This document shows positions 45,095 through 56,343 of a stretch of DNA of 64,000 nucleotides, one piece after another. The position numbers were made by a program, and so were the translations under genes. Location: the NCBI GenBank assembly GCA_003550325.1, contig QKWP01001128.1, positions 1-64,000 on the forward strand, in the 5' to 3' direction. The stretch comes from Gigaspora rosea (taxonomy: Eukaryota > Glomeromycota > Glomeromycetes > Diversisporales > Gigasporaceae). Each line of letters starts with the position of its first letter. The stretch's first letter is position 1. The notes under the pieces are model-generated. The model searched no databases, was not told the DNA's origin, and worked only from the letters and a program-made list of their open reading frames with translations.

Positions 45095-45992
45095 GGATGC
45101 TACAGCTTATTGCACGATTACTCGTAACTCGAAATATAAGGAGATCGTCGTCACTTTTCGAGGAACAGCTAATACTGGTAACACTGTCAAAGATTATGAA
45201 GTAGTCCAATGTTCATATGGATTTGGATCCACTACTGTCCCTATTATTTCAAAACCAGTAGGAGCCCTTGTCCATTTTGGATTTTACACTGCTTTTCTTA
45301 CTTTTCAACAAGAACTTCGAAAAGTAATTTCTGAATCAATTAAACAATACCCTGATTATAAACTTGTTGTTACTGGGCACAGTTTAGGAGGAGGTTTGTA
45401 AATAATTAATAACTATAACATTTATTAATTCATTTATTTTCACTTATTAATTATTTTAATTTAAATAGCATTAGCATCATTTGCCGCTCTCGACCTTAAG
45501 CAATCTGGAGCTAATCCGTGTCTATACACATATGGTGAACCTCGGATTGGAAATACTGTTTTTGCTTCATTTATGTATAAAACTTTGGTAAGTTTCAAAA
45601 AAAAAAAAAAAAAAAGGGTTTAAATATATAAGTTAATCAAATAATATTAATTAATATGTAGGATACCATGAGAAGAGTTGTTAATCAAGCCGATGAAGTG
45701 CCTCATTTGATCCCAAGAGTTGATTATATACACCATCAGGGTGAAATCTGGATTGCTAATACTACTGCTAACCAAGCGGTTAAATGTTCAGGCGAAGAAA
45801 ACAAAGTAACGTCTAAAAATTTGATATTATTGCTTTTTTTTAAATTTACTATATATATATATATATATTAATTTTAATTTTTTTCTATTTTCTTAGCTCT
45901 GTTCTGATTCTGTTCCATCGAAAGATTGGAATAATGTCGATCACGATGGCCCATATTGGGGTCTTCTTATAGCTACTAGTTCATGTAAATAA
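44647..45992 (+). CDS. Secreted class 3 (fungal) lipase, five exons
   Basis: Predicted extracellular triacylglycerol/ester lipase of 322 residues. Exons are 44647-44956, 45094-45393, 45469-45587, 45662-45805 and 45897-45992. All introns are GT..AG and the phases sum to an intact frame. The ATG at 44647 is preferred to the in-frame GTG two codons earlier. An N-terminal hydrophobic signal peptide is clear (MNSIHFTFLFFINILTFVTS). The catalytic set is present: nucleophile Ser200 in GHSLGG, Asp254 in NQADEVPHLIPR, and His306 in NNVDHDGPYWG. VTFRGT, which contributes the oxyanion-hole side in class 3 lipases, is at about 122-127. Cysteines at 67, 75 and 79 could form disulfides. Intron 1 holds a 62-base T run just before its acceptor. 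The donor of intron 2 (GTTTGT) is weak. Nothing indicates inactivation. Confidence 0.92.
45030..45091. repeat. 62-base poly-T tract in lipase intron 1
   Basis: Uninterrupted T run immediately followed by AG at the 3' splice site, so it doubles as the polypyrimidine tract. May be slippage-prone or a relic of a poly(A) insertion. A 19-base A run also lies in intron 3 (about 45597-45615). Confidence 0.95.
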
Positions 45993-46654
45993 ATCCATTT
46001 TTTAGATGCTGTTAAAAATCAAGTTTAAAAGTTATACGGTTTTTAATAATTTTTACAGATAAAAGTTTGTAATTAATAATACAATATTTGTAATATTAGA
46101 TTTACTGATAGACTTTTAATTAGACTAATTTAATATATATAAAGCAGATAATAATATAAATATCAGACAATAAAGTATCATATAAAGATACTTTAACAAC
46201 TTTAACAGAATATATTTTTTGTCTTCGGATGATAAATGAGAAAATATAGAAAGCCGAAGAATAAATATATTGAATTATAACAATTTCGTGCTTTCTTTTT
46301 TTAAAACTTTGCATTTTTTTAAACCTCATTGCTGTGTGTATCATATATCATATTTTTAAATAGGTCGAAGTTTTGTTAGTTTTTTTTTTAAAGATTTGAT
46401 AAAATTTACTATCTAAAAAAAAATTAATTTTGTCATAAAAAAGTAAATATATCAGTATATAATAATTATTGATTTCTTTAATACTTCGAAATAGAATCTA
46501 TTGTTCAAATTTTCATCAATATCATCTACATTCATAAATAATGACTGACATTTTCTACATTTAATTCATTATTATTATTTTGACATTAAGCAACTACAAC
46601 TTTTTATGACACATTCTACATTTTTTCATCTTTTAATATTCAAATAAAAAAAAA
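45993..46654. other. 3' flank of lipase, nothing seen
   Basis: AT-rich; no gene or repeat recognised. Confidence 0.5.
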
Positions 46655-46913
46655 TACCGCCAGACCTCCCTAAATGAACATCGTTGGGACTAGCCCTAGA
46701 ACATGCTTTTGGAGGGGATTTGCAATTAGAGAATATCGTGACATAACGATGATCATGTGACAAGTATAACTTAATAGCTCTAGAAATAACAATTACTTGC
46801 ACTTACAAAATAAAGAATGCATTTATTTATAAGTCCCATTGTGTACCGACTTACTATCATACATTTAGGGAGTGTGCATTTAAGTGGGTTGCATTTAAGG
46901 AGGTCTGACTGTA
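46655..46913. mobile_element. CAGTCAAACCTC-family MITE 2
   Basis: The left end TACCGCCAGACCTCCCTAAA (then TG) is mirrored by CATTTAAGGAGGTCTGACTG then TA, matching at about 19 of 22 positions. TA-flanked, 259 bp. An inner CATTTAGGGAG repeat at 46863 suggests stacked sub-terminal repeats. Confidence 0.78.
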
Positions 46914-46949
46914 TAATGGATTAAGAATGCGTTTCATGGTCAACGGACC

Positions 46950-47335
46950 GAAAAAAAAGGATGCATTGGTTGGATACGTATCACTTTACAAAAAATCATT
47001 TCACAGACATCTGTTTCATCGATGAATAATTCAAGCCAATTTTGTTTTAAAAACCATTCAATTCATAGACAATTTATTCTGCAGACGGTTCATTTTACAG
47101 ACAATCTTTAAAAAGAGAATAACTCCAGTAGCTGGTTTTGGATAATTTAACTATCAAAATGATCGTCTTGACAAGACGATTCTAACAAGCCTAAAATCAC
47201 CTAAATCAATCACGGGATTCCAAGATAACTAAGATTTTTATATCGTTTAGAAATTAACGTTTGTAAAAATGAATTGTCAGTGAATTAATTATCTTTAAAA
47301 TAAACTCGTCTATGAATTGATTGTTTATGAAATAC
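46950..47335. mobile_element. Foldback element with CAGACA/GACAAT arms
   Basis: CAATTCATAGACAATTTATT (about 47071) and CATTTTACAGACAATC are mirrored by AAACTCGTCTATGAATTG and AAAAATGAATTGTC near 47270-47320. Resembles MITE G in architecture (units of TCA..GACA). Outer limits uncertain. Confidence 0.5.
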
Positions 47336-47578
47336 CAGTAAATACGCACAAAATAAATGATAATTTGTATCTTTTTCGCGTAAAGCCTAAAAGTTATAAA
47401 ATAAGACTTATACATTTCGAATTCCGCACTTAATTCACTTAAAGTTTTTTCAGCATCCTTTTTAGGATAAGCCCATGATAAAAAGTTTTTACAAGTGTCT
47501 TTTATGAATGATTCTGCTAATATTCCAATTTTACCTGCTCATGAGCCAAATGGATAAATTCTCTCTTATTGTTGCACA

Positions 47579-47582
<4 letters not shown>

Positions 47583-47651
<69 letters not shown>

Positions 47652-48763
47652 CTGGAGATAACCCAGGATGCCGTTGGCGTACTTTATTAATTTACTATTT
47701 TGTTAACGATTGAGCTCAATAAACAGCTTATAAGACTGATCTTGATTCTATCTTTTACATCATTTGACAAGCATTACTAATTGTACGTCAACCCCAAAAA
47801 TTGGAGCTAGTCTTTCTCTATTTACTGACCCTCCTATCTTAGATCCTTTGTAATTCCTTTAACACCATTCCCACCTCTTTTACCTATGCACTTAATTATT
47901 TTGACCATTTTTCTATTCTGTACTTTATCACTAGGTCTATTACAGGGAATGGGATTGGATTACCCCATTTTGCTTGCGTGTATTGGCACCAAATTTCGTA
48001 CATTACATTGATATTTATCCAGTTTATCAGTTTTATGTTACCTGTATAATGATCAGAAAAGAGACCATTCCAGTGTTTTCGGTATCCTTAACTTAGCTGA
48101 GGGGGTAGCTAGCTTTAGTGCTAACTTCCACACCTTCTGGCTAATTGGGCACTCAAGTGCGAAGTGTTCTGGTGTTTGTTCTACATTGGGGCAATTTGGG
48201 CATTCCCCCGTCTCTTCATCATTTACATGTTTGAGCCTATAGCCCAGTGGGAGGGATTTGCGCTGTAATCGCCAATATATATTCTTTTTAGCATTTTGAA
48301 CCCCTTTACTTTTCATCCATTTCCAGCTACTCCTCATTGTTTCATCTATTATCTGACTTTTGTTTTTAATGTTCTGAAATGTAACTTCTTTCAAAAAGGA
48401 AACTGTGCCTTTAATTGTGCAATTTTCTCCTGATGTGTTTGCCAAAGTAAGACTACTCTTATCCCATGGCCACTCTTCTGTGTTATCCCCTATTCTACCA
48501 TTTACACGTTTCCATGCAGTGATGTACTGCTTCCAGTGATCTGGCCAGCCCTTTGATTTAATTGGATTTCTATTTAATGCTCTTCTGACTGTAATATTTC
48601 TTTTAGTTTTTAACTCCTTTTCAACTACTGATCTCTCTACTTTTGCCCAAAAATTATCCTCTGTAAAAAGCTTTATTACTACATGAGTTAAACGTGCATC
48701 TATCATATCTGGTAATGCCTGGTAATGTTGGGGCACCCAGTCCTCCTTGGGTTAATGGAAGCT
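47583..48763 (-). mobile_element. 5'-truncated LINE with poly(A) tail and target duplication
   Basis: A minus-strand retrotransposon copy. Its 3' poly(A) appears as a ~65-base T run at 47583-47647. The target duplication TTGCACAAGAG lies at 47572-47582 and 48764-48774. These are hallmarks of target-primed reverse transcription. Length 1181 bp; only the 3' coding end is present. The 3' untranslated GGCGTACTTTATT is shared with the copy at 21371-22444. Confidence 0.9.
48053..48736 (-). pseudogene. LINE reverse-transcriptase C-terminal (zinc-binding) ORF fragment
   Basis: About 227 residues open from near 48736 to a TGA at 48053. Contents are DMIDARLTHVVIKLFTEDNF (N-terminal), WRLQRKSLPLGYRL, then CPNCPNVEQTPEHFALECPI and SQKVW. 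This CxxC..H..C arrangement is the reverse-transcriptase zinc-binding (zf-RVT) region that follows the RT domain in LINE-type ORF2. The protein continues in another frame after a small indel near 48053 as LINWININVMYEIWCQYTQA then KWGNPIP (about 48025-47940), so the ORF is frameshifted. No ATG; the first codon near 48736 is GTG, and the RT core was lost by 5' truncation. Not functional. Confidence 0.8.
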
Positions 48764-48890
48764 TTGCACAAGAGTTAAAGTTGTCATTGATAATATTAAT
48801 TTTTTGTTATCAAAAGGTTTATATGTTCATATATGAGAATTAGTTAATTAAAACATATATTTAATATCATTTAAGATCAATTACAGTCAA

Positions 48891-49130
48891 ACCTTTCTAA
48901 GTGCACGCATCTAGGATTGCAGGTAAATTTGCTTTTATAGAGGGTATGCAATTATGAAAAATTAAACTGGCCAATCATAGCAAGAAAATACAAATATGAA
49001 TAATTCAACCCTTTCTAGTTGCACGTTCTTAAAGTTGAAAGTAGATGTGCATTTAGAAAGGGAGTAAATTCTACATTTTATTGGTCAAATTTTTAATATT
49101 ATCACGTGCATGCATTTATGGAGTGCATAG
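48891..49130. mobile_element. CAGTCAAACCTC-family MITE 3 (degenerate) in pseudogene intron
   Basis: Begins TACAGTCAAACCTTTCTAAG (then TGCACGC). Contains a second inverted pair CCTTTCTAGTTGCACGTTC and GATGTGCATTTAGAAAGGG (49013-49067). The right end is unclear (GCATTTATGGAGTGCATAGTA near 49110). Confidence 0.55.
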
Positions 49131-49545
49131 TATCAATTAATATCGATTAAAATCAATTAATATCAATTAATATCTTAGTATCAATTCAATAAATTTCTAT
49201 TTACCAGAAGCACAAAGTTGAGACATGAAAGGTCCGGGATTATACCAAATTATTTCTAGGTCAACTATTTCCAACAAACCACTGGGTTTTAAAACACAGC
49301 AAAATTCTTTATACACTTATGTTTTCCTAATAAATTCTTTGATATCAAATATCAGCATCTGAACATGTATCAAACGAATTATCTTCAAATGGTAATCCTT
49401 TCAAAATATCGTCTTAATGAATTGGACATTAAATGATATTGTGTTTGATGAAGTTTTAAAACGTCAATTCCAATGCATTCGGATTTTTACAAATCCACGT
49501 ACCGGTACCTGAACTAATAATATATACGATTCTTAAGTTATAAAA

Positions 49546-50583
49546 AAACGAGATTCATATAAACAATTTATTAAAAAAATTTTTTTACACAAAACCCGCA
49601 CTCCCTTTTATAAAGCATCGTCAATTGGTGATGAGAAATTCCCATGCTATACCTCTCACATAATGCTTTTCCCTAAATTCATCCGATCACTCATCTAGAT
49701 ATAAGTATAATTGGTATTCCAAGATAAAATAAAGATAAGAATATACTGTAAATAAATAAATAAATAAATAATACAGTATATACAAAAAATAATCATACTA
49801 ATTCTGAATCATTTTTTTCGAAACTATAAATTTTATTTCTAATAAATTGTTTATTTTCTATTGTTTATTATTTATCAAATAATGTGAAAATTTTGAAATT
49901 TCTTATGTTTTGACAACTGTATTTATGTCATTAATGCATGTTTTAACTATTTATGCACATATTAAAGAACTTCATTTAGAAAAGACGATAGTTTGTTCTC
50001 TCAAATTTAAAGATAAAAAATTCATGACTATTAATAATATATAAGCTATCAATAATGAATTTGTTAGGTAATATTAGCTGCGCACAATTGGAATTTTTGA
50101 AATTTTGTCATAAAGATTTTTAGTCTTTATCTGAAATGATCTCAGATTCTCCTGAATACTAACCTCCCTAGTATAATAATAATAATCATCATCATTGTTA
50201 CTATGTAATTAAACTGCATTTTAAATTTAAGCTCAATTACGTAATTGTTTTTTAGGGAATAATAGATTCGTGCAGAATGCTTTGTAAGGGCGATCTATTA
50301 ATTTCATCAGTAACGTGACGTAATATTAATGATATTAATGATCCAGATAAATGTCTTAGTCTGTTTTTTTTTTTTTTTTTTAAGAATCGAATGACCGATT
50401 CTATTAAGGACATTTATGCCATTCTTACCAATGTATAAAGTGAATGAACGAGCAAAGTCGAGGCTAAATTTTTGGATAAATTCCAAAAGTTCTGAAATAA
50501 ATTCAGCTAATCGACTAAGGCTTAATCATAGTCGTAACAAAGAAATTATAGACTGAGCGAGCATGTTTATCAATTTATTTAAT
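49546..50583. other. Intergenic region, nothing seen
   Basis: A short AAATAAATAAATAAAT repeat near 49752 and a 19-base T run near 50368. No gene. Confidence 0.5.
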
Positions 50584-50729
50584 TACAGTCAAACCTCGTT
50601 ATAGTTGCTCTTGAAATAGTTTTAACAATTATTAATTATATAAAATTTGACCTTTATATAGTCACAACTTTTCATAATCACCAGATTCTTGTTTCCCCAC
50701 ACGGGTTATTATATCGAGGTTTGATTGTA
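50584..50729. mobile_element. CAGTCAAACCTC-family MITE 4
   Basis: 146 bp, TA-flanked. The left end TACAGTCAAACCTCGTTATA (then GTTG) is mirrored by TATATCGAGGTTTGATTGTA. Terminal repeats are about 24 bp with few mismatches. Confidence 0.82.
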
Positions 50730-51350
50730 TATGAAAAGGGTATTCAAATTGGATCATTGGAATTTAAATTTTATTCATAAATATACATGACCATTTTTCT
50801 GGCAAGGATCCTAGAGATGTATCTCTCAGAGAATAATGATATCATCTTTGTGTAAATTGCATTACATGTATATGACCTCATATCTCACGTGAAGTAAATC
50901 TTAATTAAGAAAACATTAGTGAGTACTTTACAGAAACTTATGTTTTTTTGCTAAATATGTTTACATTATATCTATTACAATCTAATAATAATAATAAAAT
51001 AATATAATAAAAAAATTACAATATTTTACTAATTGTCCAGAGCGTAGCGAAAGACCCTTAGTGTCTATGCAAAGAGATACAAAATTATGTCTTTGATGAT
51101 TTCGACCAAAATAGTGACTTTGTTGATATATCTCTACCTAAATTTCCAAAATTTCATAACGTACATTGTGAAGGGTTCCCTATACCCGTGATCGAATTAG
51201 TTTCTTTTTTTTCTATTCTCTTCTTTTTCCTTCTTTTTCTTTCTCTTTTCTTCTTTACTTTGCCCAATATACATAGCCACCTATATACTCAACTAGTCAG
51301 TACATATAAAAAACAAGAATAAGGCCCAAAGTTAGAAGTAGTAAATTATT
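50730..51350. other. Intergenic region, nothing seen
   Basis: A pyrimidine-rich tract (TTTCTTTTTTTTCTATTCTC) at 51200-51260. No gene. Confidence 0.5.
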
Positions 51351-51358
51351 TTCTTATC

Positions 51359-51790
51359 TGTATAACACCCCTGCATTTATTCGCGAAGTTGCATTTATTC
51401 GCGAAATTACATTTATTCACTTTGTCGCATTTATTCACTAAATTACATTTATTCGCTTTCGCACATTTATACACTAAGTTCAATAGTCTAAGCCGTGTGT
51501 AAATAAGAATGTAAAAAGTATTTAAGCGATGGTTCAGTCGCATCTAATAAAGGACAACTCAGTGAAGAGTTAAACTTAAAAACTTAGTTGAGTTTAATAC
51601 TTAGAAATCATAACAGTAGAAGTAGTGACTCCCGTAGTTAATAACTTGTCTCCTAAAAATCATCCTGATATCCTTCTCATTATTATCATAAAACCTTGTT
51701 ACCAGTTTTGTTAAGAGTTAACCCTCGAAATAAGAGTAGAAGTGTTAACGTAGTATAGTTTCTGTCTATTTTTCATCTATTTATCCCAAT
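51359..51790. mobile_element. LTR-like repeat remnant 2 with internal tandem repeat
   Basis: Shares AACTCAGTGAAGAGTTAA (about 51553) and the TCGAAATAAGAGTAGAAG block (about 51735) with remnant 1 at 34869-35270. Inside, 51371-51478 carries about six ~18-20-base units of the form GCATTTATTCGCGAARTT. Confidence 0.5.
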
Positions 51791-52178
51791 AGTATTACCC
51801 GTAAAAGAAAATAAAAGAACCTAAGTTGTAGTAAGCATGACTAAAGTTCTACTTATGCGTTAATGTTACACAAGATTTATATATAGAAAACATATAGACT
51901 TTGTCCATGGGAAAATGTGCAAAAATTTACCAGTTTTTTTAATAAAACTTTTACTGGCTCATTCCTTAGGTGCTTTGCGAACAAACTTCAGTGACCCATC
52001 TCTAAGATCCGCAATGTGTATAGGTTTCTTAGATTAAGGTTTTTTTATAGTAAGCAACCTTTGAGTATTAATATTTATACAAAAACTTACTTTAAATTAG
52101 GTTGCAAAAGCTAGAAGAAGGCTTTATTTAAGTTTTTAAGTTGAACAAACTAGTTGTTCGCTTTACTAATTTATATGT
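51791..52178. other. Intergenic region, nothing seen
   Basis: 3' flank of the pseudogene at 52179-55071. Confidence 0.5.
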
Positions 52179-55071
52179 TTACCACAAATCTATTTGATTA
52201 ATTTCATTTGTAAGCTTAGTTAAAATTTCTAATGATCTGTCTATTTCCTCAAAACCATTATCTGTCTCTTCTTCTACGTCATTATCATCAGCAGCATCGT
52301 TGTCACTATCAACAAGGTCCTCCAGGGCAAATGTATCATTTCCTTTTTCTATTTGCTTTAAAAATGAATCAATGTTTTTAAAAACTTCTTTTTTGTAGAA
52401 TTCCTCGCAATAAATGCTTTTCTATTATAGCAACCCGCATAGTATGCATGACCACATATAAATACCACACCATTATCATTGACGAATAGAAGTTTACAAG
52501 AATCACATAACCCAGGTTGTGGCAGATAAGATGTGCTATATGCAGTTGGTAAGCATCGTAAGTTCACTTGTTTTCCTAAAGTCACAAGCTGATAAATTTC
52601 AGGTTTTTTCTTTTTTTTGTAGATTTTTTGGTTTTTTTGGTAGCCTTTTGGGAGGTTTTTTTTGTAGCCTTTTGGGTGGTTTTATTGTTAGTTCGTTTAT
52701 TGTTCTTTTTACTATTCTCTTCTTTGTTCGTTTTACTGTTATTTTCTTTGGTCCTTTCATTAGCTCCTTCATTATTCCTTTCGTCATCTGTTTTATTATC
52801 ATCTACTGGTCCACTTCGTCCAAGGTTATGAAATATTTTTTGAAAATACTATATTAAAAAAAAACTAGTTTTGTTAGATAAAAATTAGAGCGTCCAGGCA
52901 TTATATGGATATAGTCACACTTTACAATAAGCATTTTTAAATGCTGGGTCATTATTCACTACAAATTATTAAAATTAATAAAATAAATATTTATAAAAAA
53001 ATTTATATTAAAATTTTAAATATTGATTAAAATTTTTAAATATCATTATTACTAGTAACATATGCCTGCTTTATAATGCTATCAGCAGTTGCATTTGGTG
53101 AAGTATTCGCTCGAATTCGACTATGTGTGTTTCCTACGTAATAGTCATTAAAAGTTGGTAAATACATTTTAATTGTGTTATAAAAAGGATGATCCGTATC
53201 TTTCCAATAAAATAGGTCGGATAAAAATATTAGAGGGGCTTTATTGTAGTTTTTTTATTTCCAGAGTAGAGCGAACGTCCAGATACGAAAAACTGTCTCC
53301 ACATATTTGTCGAACAAGCCCGAACGGAATAGAATCGCATAAACATCAAGCGTAGCTGGGATTAGATTGTCAAGTAGATCAATTATTGTTCGGTATTCAA
53401 CGTCTTTACAAGTTCGTTCAAATTTTTCTATAACTTTTTTTTTTTATTTTGATCCATCTATTTCGTGCAAGGTCTAACAAAAAATTTATTTGCCAAGGGT
53501 GAGGTTTTTTGGCCAATTTTTTACGGTTTCCAAATATGAAATGAAATAAGTCTTCAAAAAAAATAATGTACTATTAAGACCTGTTCACAACTATTCAGTG
53601 ACAAGTAGAGTGGGCCCAACATAGGTATGAATGGCTCGATTTCACAAGATAGTATTTTCATGTACAATGCCTTTCTAATATATATTTGGCCAGGCCAATC
53701 AGCAATGACAGGTGCGACTTGTTGATTTAAATATTCATTCATTAACAAGATAAGTTTTAATGTATTGAAATAGTCCTGAATGGAATGCAAACTCTGCTCA
53801 TTAAATCCAACTAATTGGAGCCCTTTCATAGACCTCTCTTCCTTTCTTTCTATAATGTTATCATTATATATGTGCACTGTTAATGATTCTTCTCGATCGA
53901 ACTCAATTTGTTTTTGTGAAACCCAATATGGCTGGTGATCCAAATACGAGATATCAAATATTCCACTATATTTGTTAATCAAGTACCAATTAACTCTCCA
54001 TGCTTCAACATTTGACGGATTGTGAATTGATATTTGATTAACAATAAGTAGCACGAAAGGGGATTCTATAACAGGTTTTGCCACACATGTGACAAAATGT
54101 TTGGCACTTGATGTTGAAACAGTATCTGGTCTGCGAATTTCGTGGATCGCATGGTAATCGTCAACATTATAGACATGAAACACATGGCATAACATATAAA
54201 AAAAAATAAAAAATAATATTATATACGCATAAAGTATACATAAATTTAAATTAATTTTATTTAATATTTATTTACATTTTCCATAAAATGTTTTTTAACT
54301 TTAGAAATATATTCATTTTTGGCCTTTTTTCAAAAATCGTTAACTGTTTTAGCACATGCTAAGTATCTGAGACTTGACATTGTATCAATTGCCTCCCATG
54401 TTGCACTCAATGCCATTAAATACAATCCAACTTCTAGCTTGTGTTGATTAACGAACTTATTCCACAAGCCTGCTATCAGATAACATAGTCCAACCGTCGA
54501 TTTTTTAGCTTTGTTTATGTTGTATGTTGAACATTCCTTAGGAACAATCAATCGTCATAAAATCAAAAAAACCCTCAAGCTAAGGATTTGTTTCAATTAA
54601 AGTTTTAAATTTTAATGGATCTAGCTCTAAATTTTCATACTCTTTATGTTGCTGGCAGTATAGAACTGTTGTTAACGCTTGTATTTTTGCCGAAAATGTG
54701 CAGCCTTATTTATTTAAAGTCAATTATATATAAAATAATCTATAACTAAATAATACTATATCTAAAAAATTATATCGTACTTACCTGTATTATTATTATC
54801 AATTGAAGGTTCTGTCGGTTCTAGTACTTTTTTTTTGAATCGCTATTTTTTTTTTATCAAGCTTCTGTCTTTGTTGACTTCTATCAACCTCTACGATTTG
54901 ACAGTAGTGAGGGTGACAAAGTTGTTGTCCAATACTAAAATAAGGATATGCTTCTAGCATTCGATTTTTGTGGCACTTCTCATATGCGAGGTTTGTAATT
55001 ATGCGATATCTAACATTGAAATGTGTGCAGTTAATAACTGCACATGGTCCATAGTTTTTCTGAGGTCTCAT
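52179..55071 (-). pseudogene. Large Cys-rich/RING-like gene, decayed
   Basis: One ancestral minus-strand gene reconstructed only as ordered pieces. The N-terminus is MRPQKNYGPCAVINCTHFNV, then YEKCHKN, GQQLCHPHYCQIVEVDR (from 55071). A poly-A frameshift near 54825 precedes an exon ending TEPSIDNNNTG at a GTAAGT donor (about 54783). The next exon is CTFSAKIQALTTVLYCQQHK onward (about 54700), with TAG and TAA stops. Then come CYLIAGLWNKFVNQHKLEVG and SLRYLACAKTVNDF (54551-54330). Next is a long clean stretch 54195-53554 (NVDDYHAIHEIRRPDTVSTS, DISYLDHQPYWVSQKQIEFD, APVIADWPGQIYIRKAL). Frameshifted pieces run to about 53050 (YYVGNTHSRIRANTSPNATA). A Lys/Asn/Thr-rich linker follows, then a RING-like segment LCDSCKLLFVNDNGVVFICG with HAYYAGCYN (about 52500-52420). 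The acidic tail ends at TAA 52179. At least five frameshifts or stops. Family unnamed. Confidence 0.75.
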
Positions 55072-55560
55072 TTTATTCTTTAATTGTGGTTATATTTCTA
55101 ATTTAATCAAGATAATAAGATTAATAACTAATAAGGAATCTTTCATCATGATATAATAAAGAAACTTACCACAGCGAAACTTGTAAAACTTGAAAAATTA
55201 GGGGCAAGTCTTGGCGGCGAACTTAAAAAGCTTCACAGTAATAGAACTTTGGTCTTGGTAGCTACGGCAAACTTTTTTTTTTTAAATCTAATTACGTCAA
55301 CACACTAAACTTTAGCCACAGAAAGTTTACTCGCGTCAAAACATTAACCGCGTCAAACTTTATGACAAATTTTTTTTTCTCTTTAGATCTGTAATAAAAT
55401 CTAAATCGACCAATCACAATTTAATAACTGGGATCTGCAAGCTGGGACACGTGATGAATTTTGTGATGATCGTCAGCATGTCTGCAGCCAATTAAATCAA
55501 ACTTCAGTCATGCTGTCATAGTACTTACCCCTATTTATACTAAAAACCTTAGTTAGTCAC
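55072..55560. other. 5' flank of the decayed RING-like gene
   Basis: No gene. Contains a repeated GCGTCAAAACATTAAC/GCGTCAAACTTTATGAC motif near 55334. Confidence 0.45.
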
Positions 55561-56060
55561 CTGTTCTATTGTTACTACAAATAAGGCAAGGCTTAGCTAC
55601 CTTATTTATCGAACAATCAGTAACCCCGTGGTCACTTATCATTGATCAACCTTGGAAGACCAATCGGCAACCCGATATCTATTACCCCGTGACTCTTAAT
55701 TTCCAGTTTCCGACCGCCGTAGGAGCTCAATTAAAGCCCAGATCACCGAAATAACCTGTGATATCGTAAGCGAAACCCTGACTCAGAGTAAACCTTCATA
55801 TCCCATAACCTATACAAGATAAAGACTTAGTAGATTAGTATCGGATGAGTAATCAAATACAGGAAGCACCATAAGTAGTTAGATACTTAGATTAACCCAA
55901 TTCCAAGACCTCTGAACCCTGAAACCCAGACCAAATCAACCTCACCTCTTTCTGCCTACCAACTCAAGGTTTAGAAGTCTTGAGCACTTGTAGAGTTAAA
56001 TTAGTTAGTGGTATTAGTGTATAGTCGTTATAGATATCAGTAGGGTTAAATTTGCCCCTT
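55560..56060. mobile_element. LTR-like repeat remnant 3
   Basis: Contains TTTCTGCCTACCAACTCAAG (about 55949) and TTAGTTAGTGGTATTAGTG..CTCAACGTAC. These match, in order, the distal half of remnant 1 (TTTCTGCCTGCCAATTCAAG through CGCAACGTAC, 35152-35255). Less AT-rich than its flanks. Confidence 0.5.
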
Positions 56061-56343
56061 CTCAACGTACAATACGTAACAAAAGTCTGCATAAGCATTA
56101 TGAAGATCATATAAAAAAGAAATTTTTTGCCTGTTCGCATGCGTGTTCAAAATTTAATTAGTGTAGCGTTTGAACAATTAGATGACCAACATATGATATG
56201 TGCTGGACACATATTCAATAATTGTCCGAAGCATAGCAAGGACTTTACAGTGCAGCTATAGACCAGATTTTGTCTTTCCTATTTTTAGATTAGATGATAG
56301 TCACTATACATACTATTAGCTTTTTTTTGCATCCAATAGCAAC

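Larger units (their letters stand above)
47375..49545 (-). pseudogene. SAM-dependent methyltransferase pseudogene, interrupted by a LINE
   Basis: Minus-strand pieces in order: SSGTGTWIC (glycine motif I region, about 49520); GLPFEDNSFDTC (about 49395); CVLKPSGLLEIVDLEIIWYN then PGPFMSQLCAS (about 49310-49215). After an AT-rich intron carrying a MITE, the C-terminal piece follows (about 47570-47370): YPFGS, stop, AGKIGILAESFIKDTCKNFL, SWAYPKKDAEKTLSELSAEF, YKSYFITFRLYAKK. This order matches class I methyltransferases (motif I, a PF.DNSFD post-motif segment, LKPSG). Stops and frameshifts occur in every part. A LINE (47583-48763) sits within the C-terminal exon. Confidence 0.7.

Noticed and set aside
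45015..45401. Single 128-codon frame including the poly-T tract as poly-Phe
   Set aside because: The T run is intronic. The splice at 44956/45094 restores the lipase frame exactly, so only 45094-45393 of this frame is exon.
47583..47647. Assembly gap filler or vector poly-T
   Set aside because: It sits exactly at the 3' end of a LINE with a matching target duplication, so a genuine poly(A) tail is the better explanation, although exact length may be uncertain.
47508..47690. 60-codon plus-strand frame with poly-Phe
   Set aside because: Formed by methyltransferase pseudogene antisense plus the LINE poly(A) tail; not a gene.
52519..52857. Plus-strand Phe/Leu/Val-rich frames resembling membrane segments
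   Set aside because: Antisense of the Lys/Asn/Thr-rich linker of the decayed RING-like gene; AAG/AAA codons read backwards as Phe/Leu.
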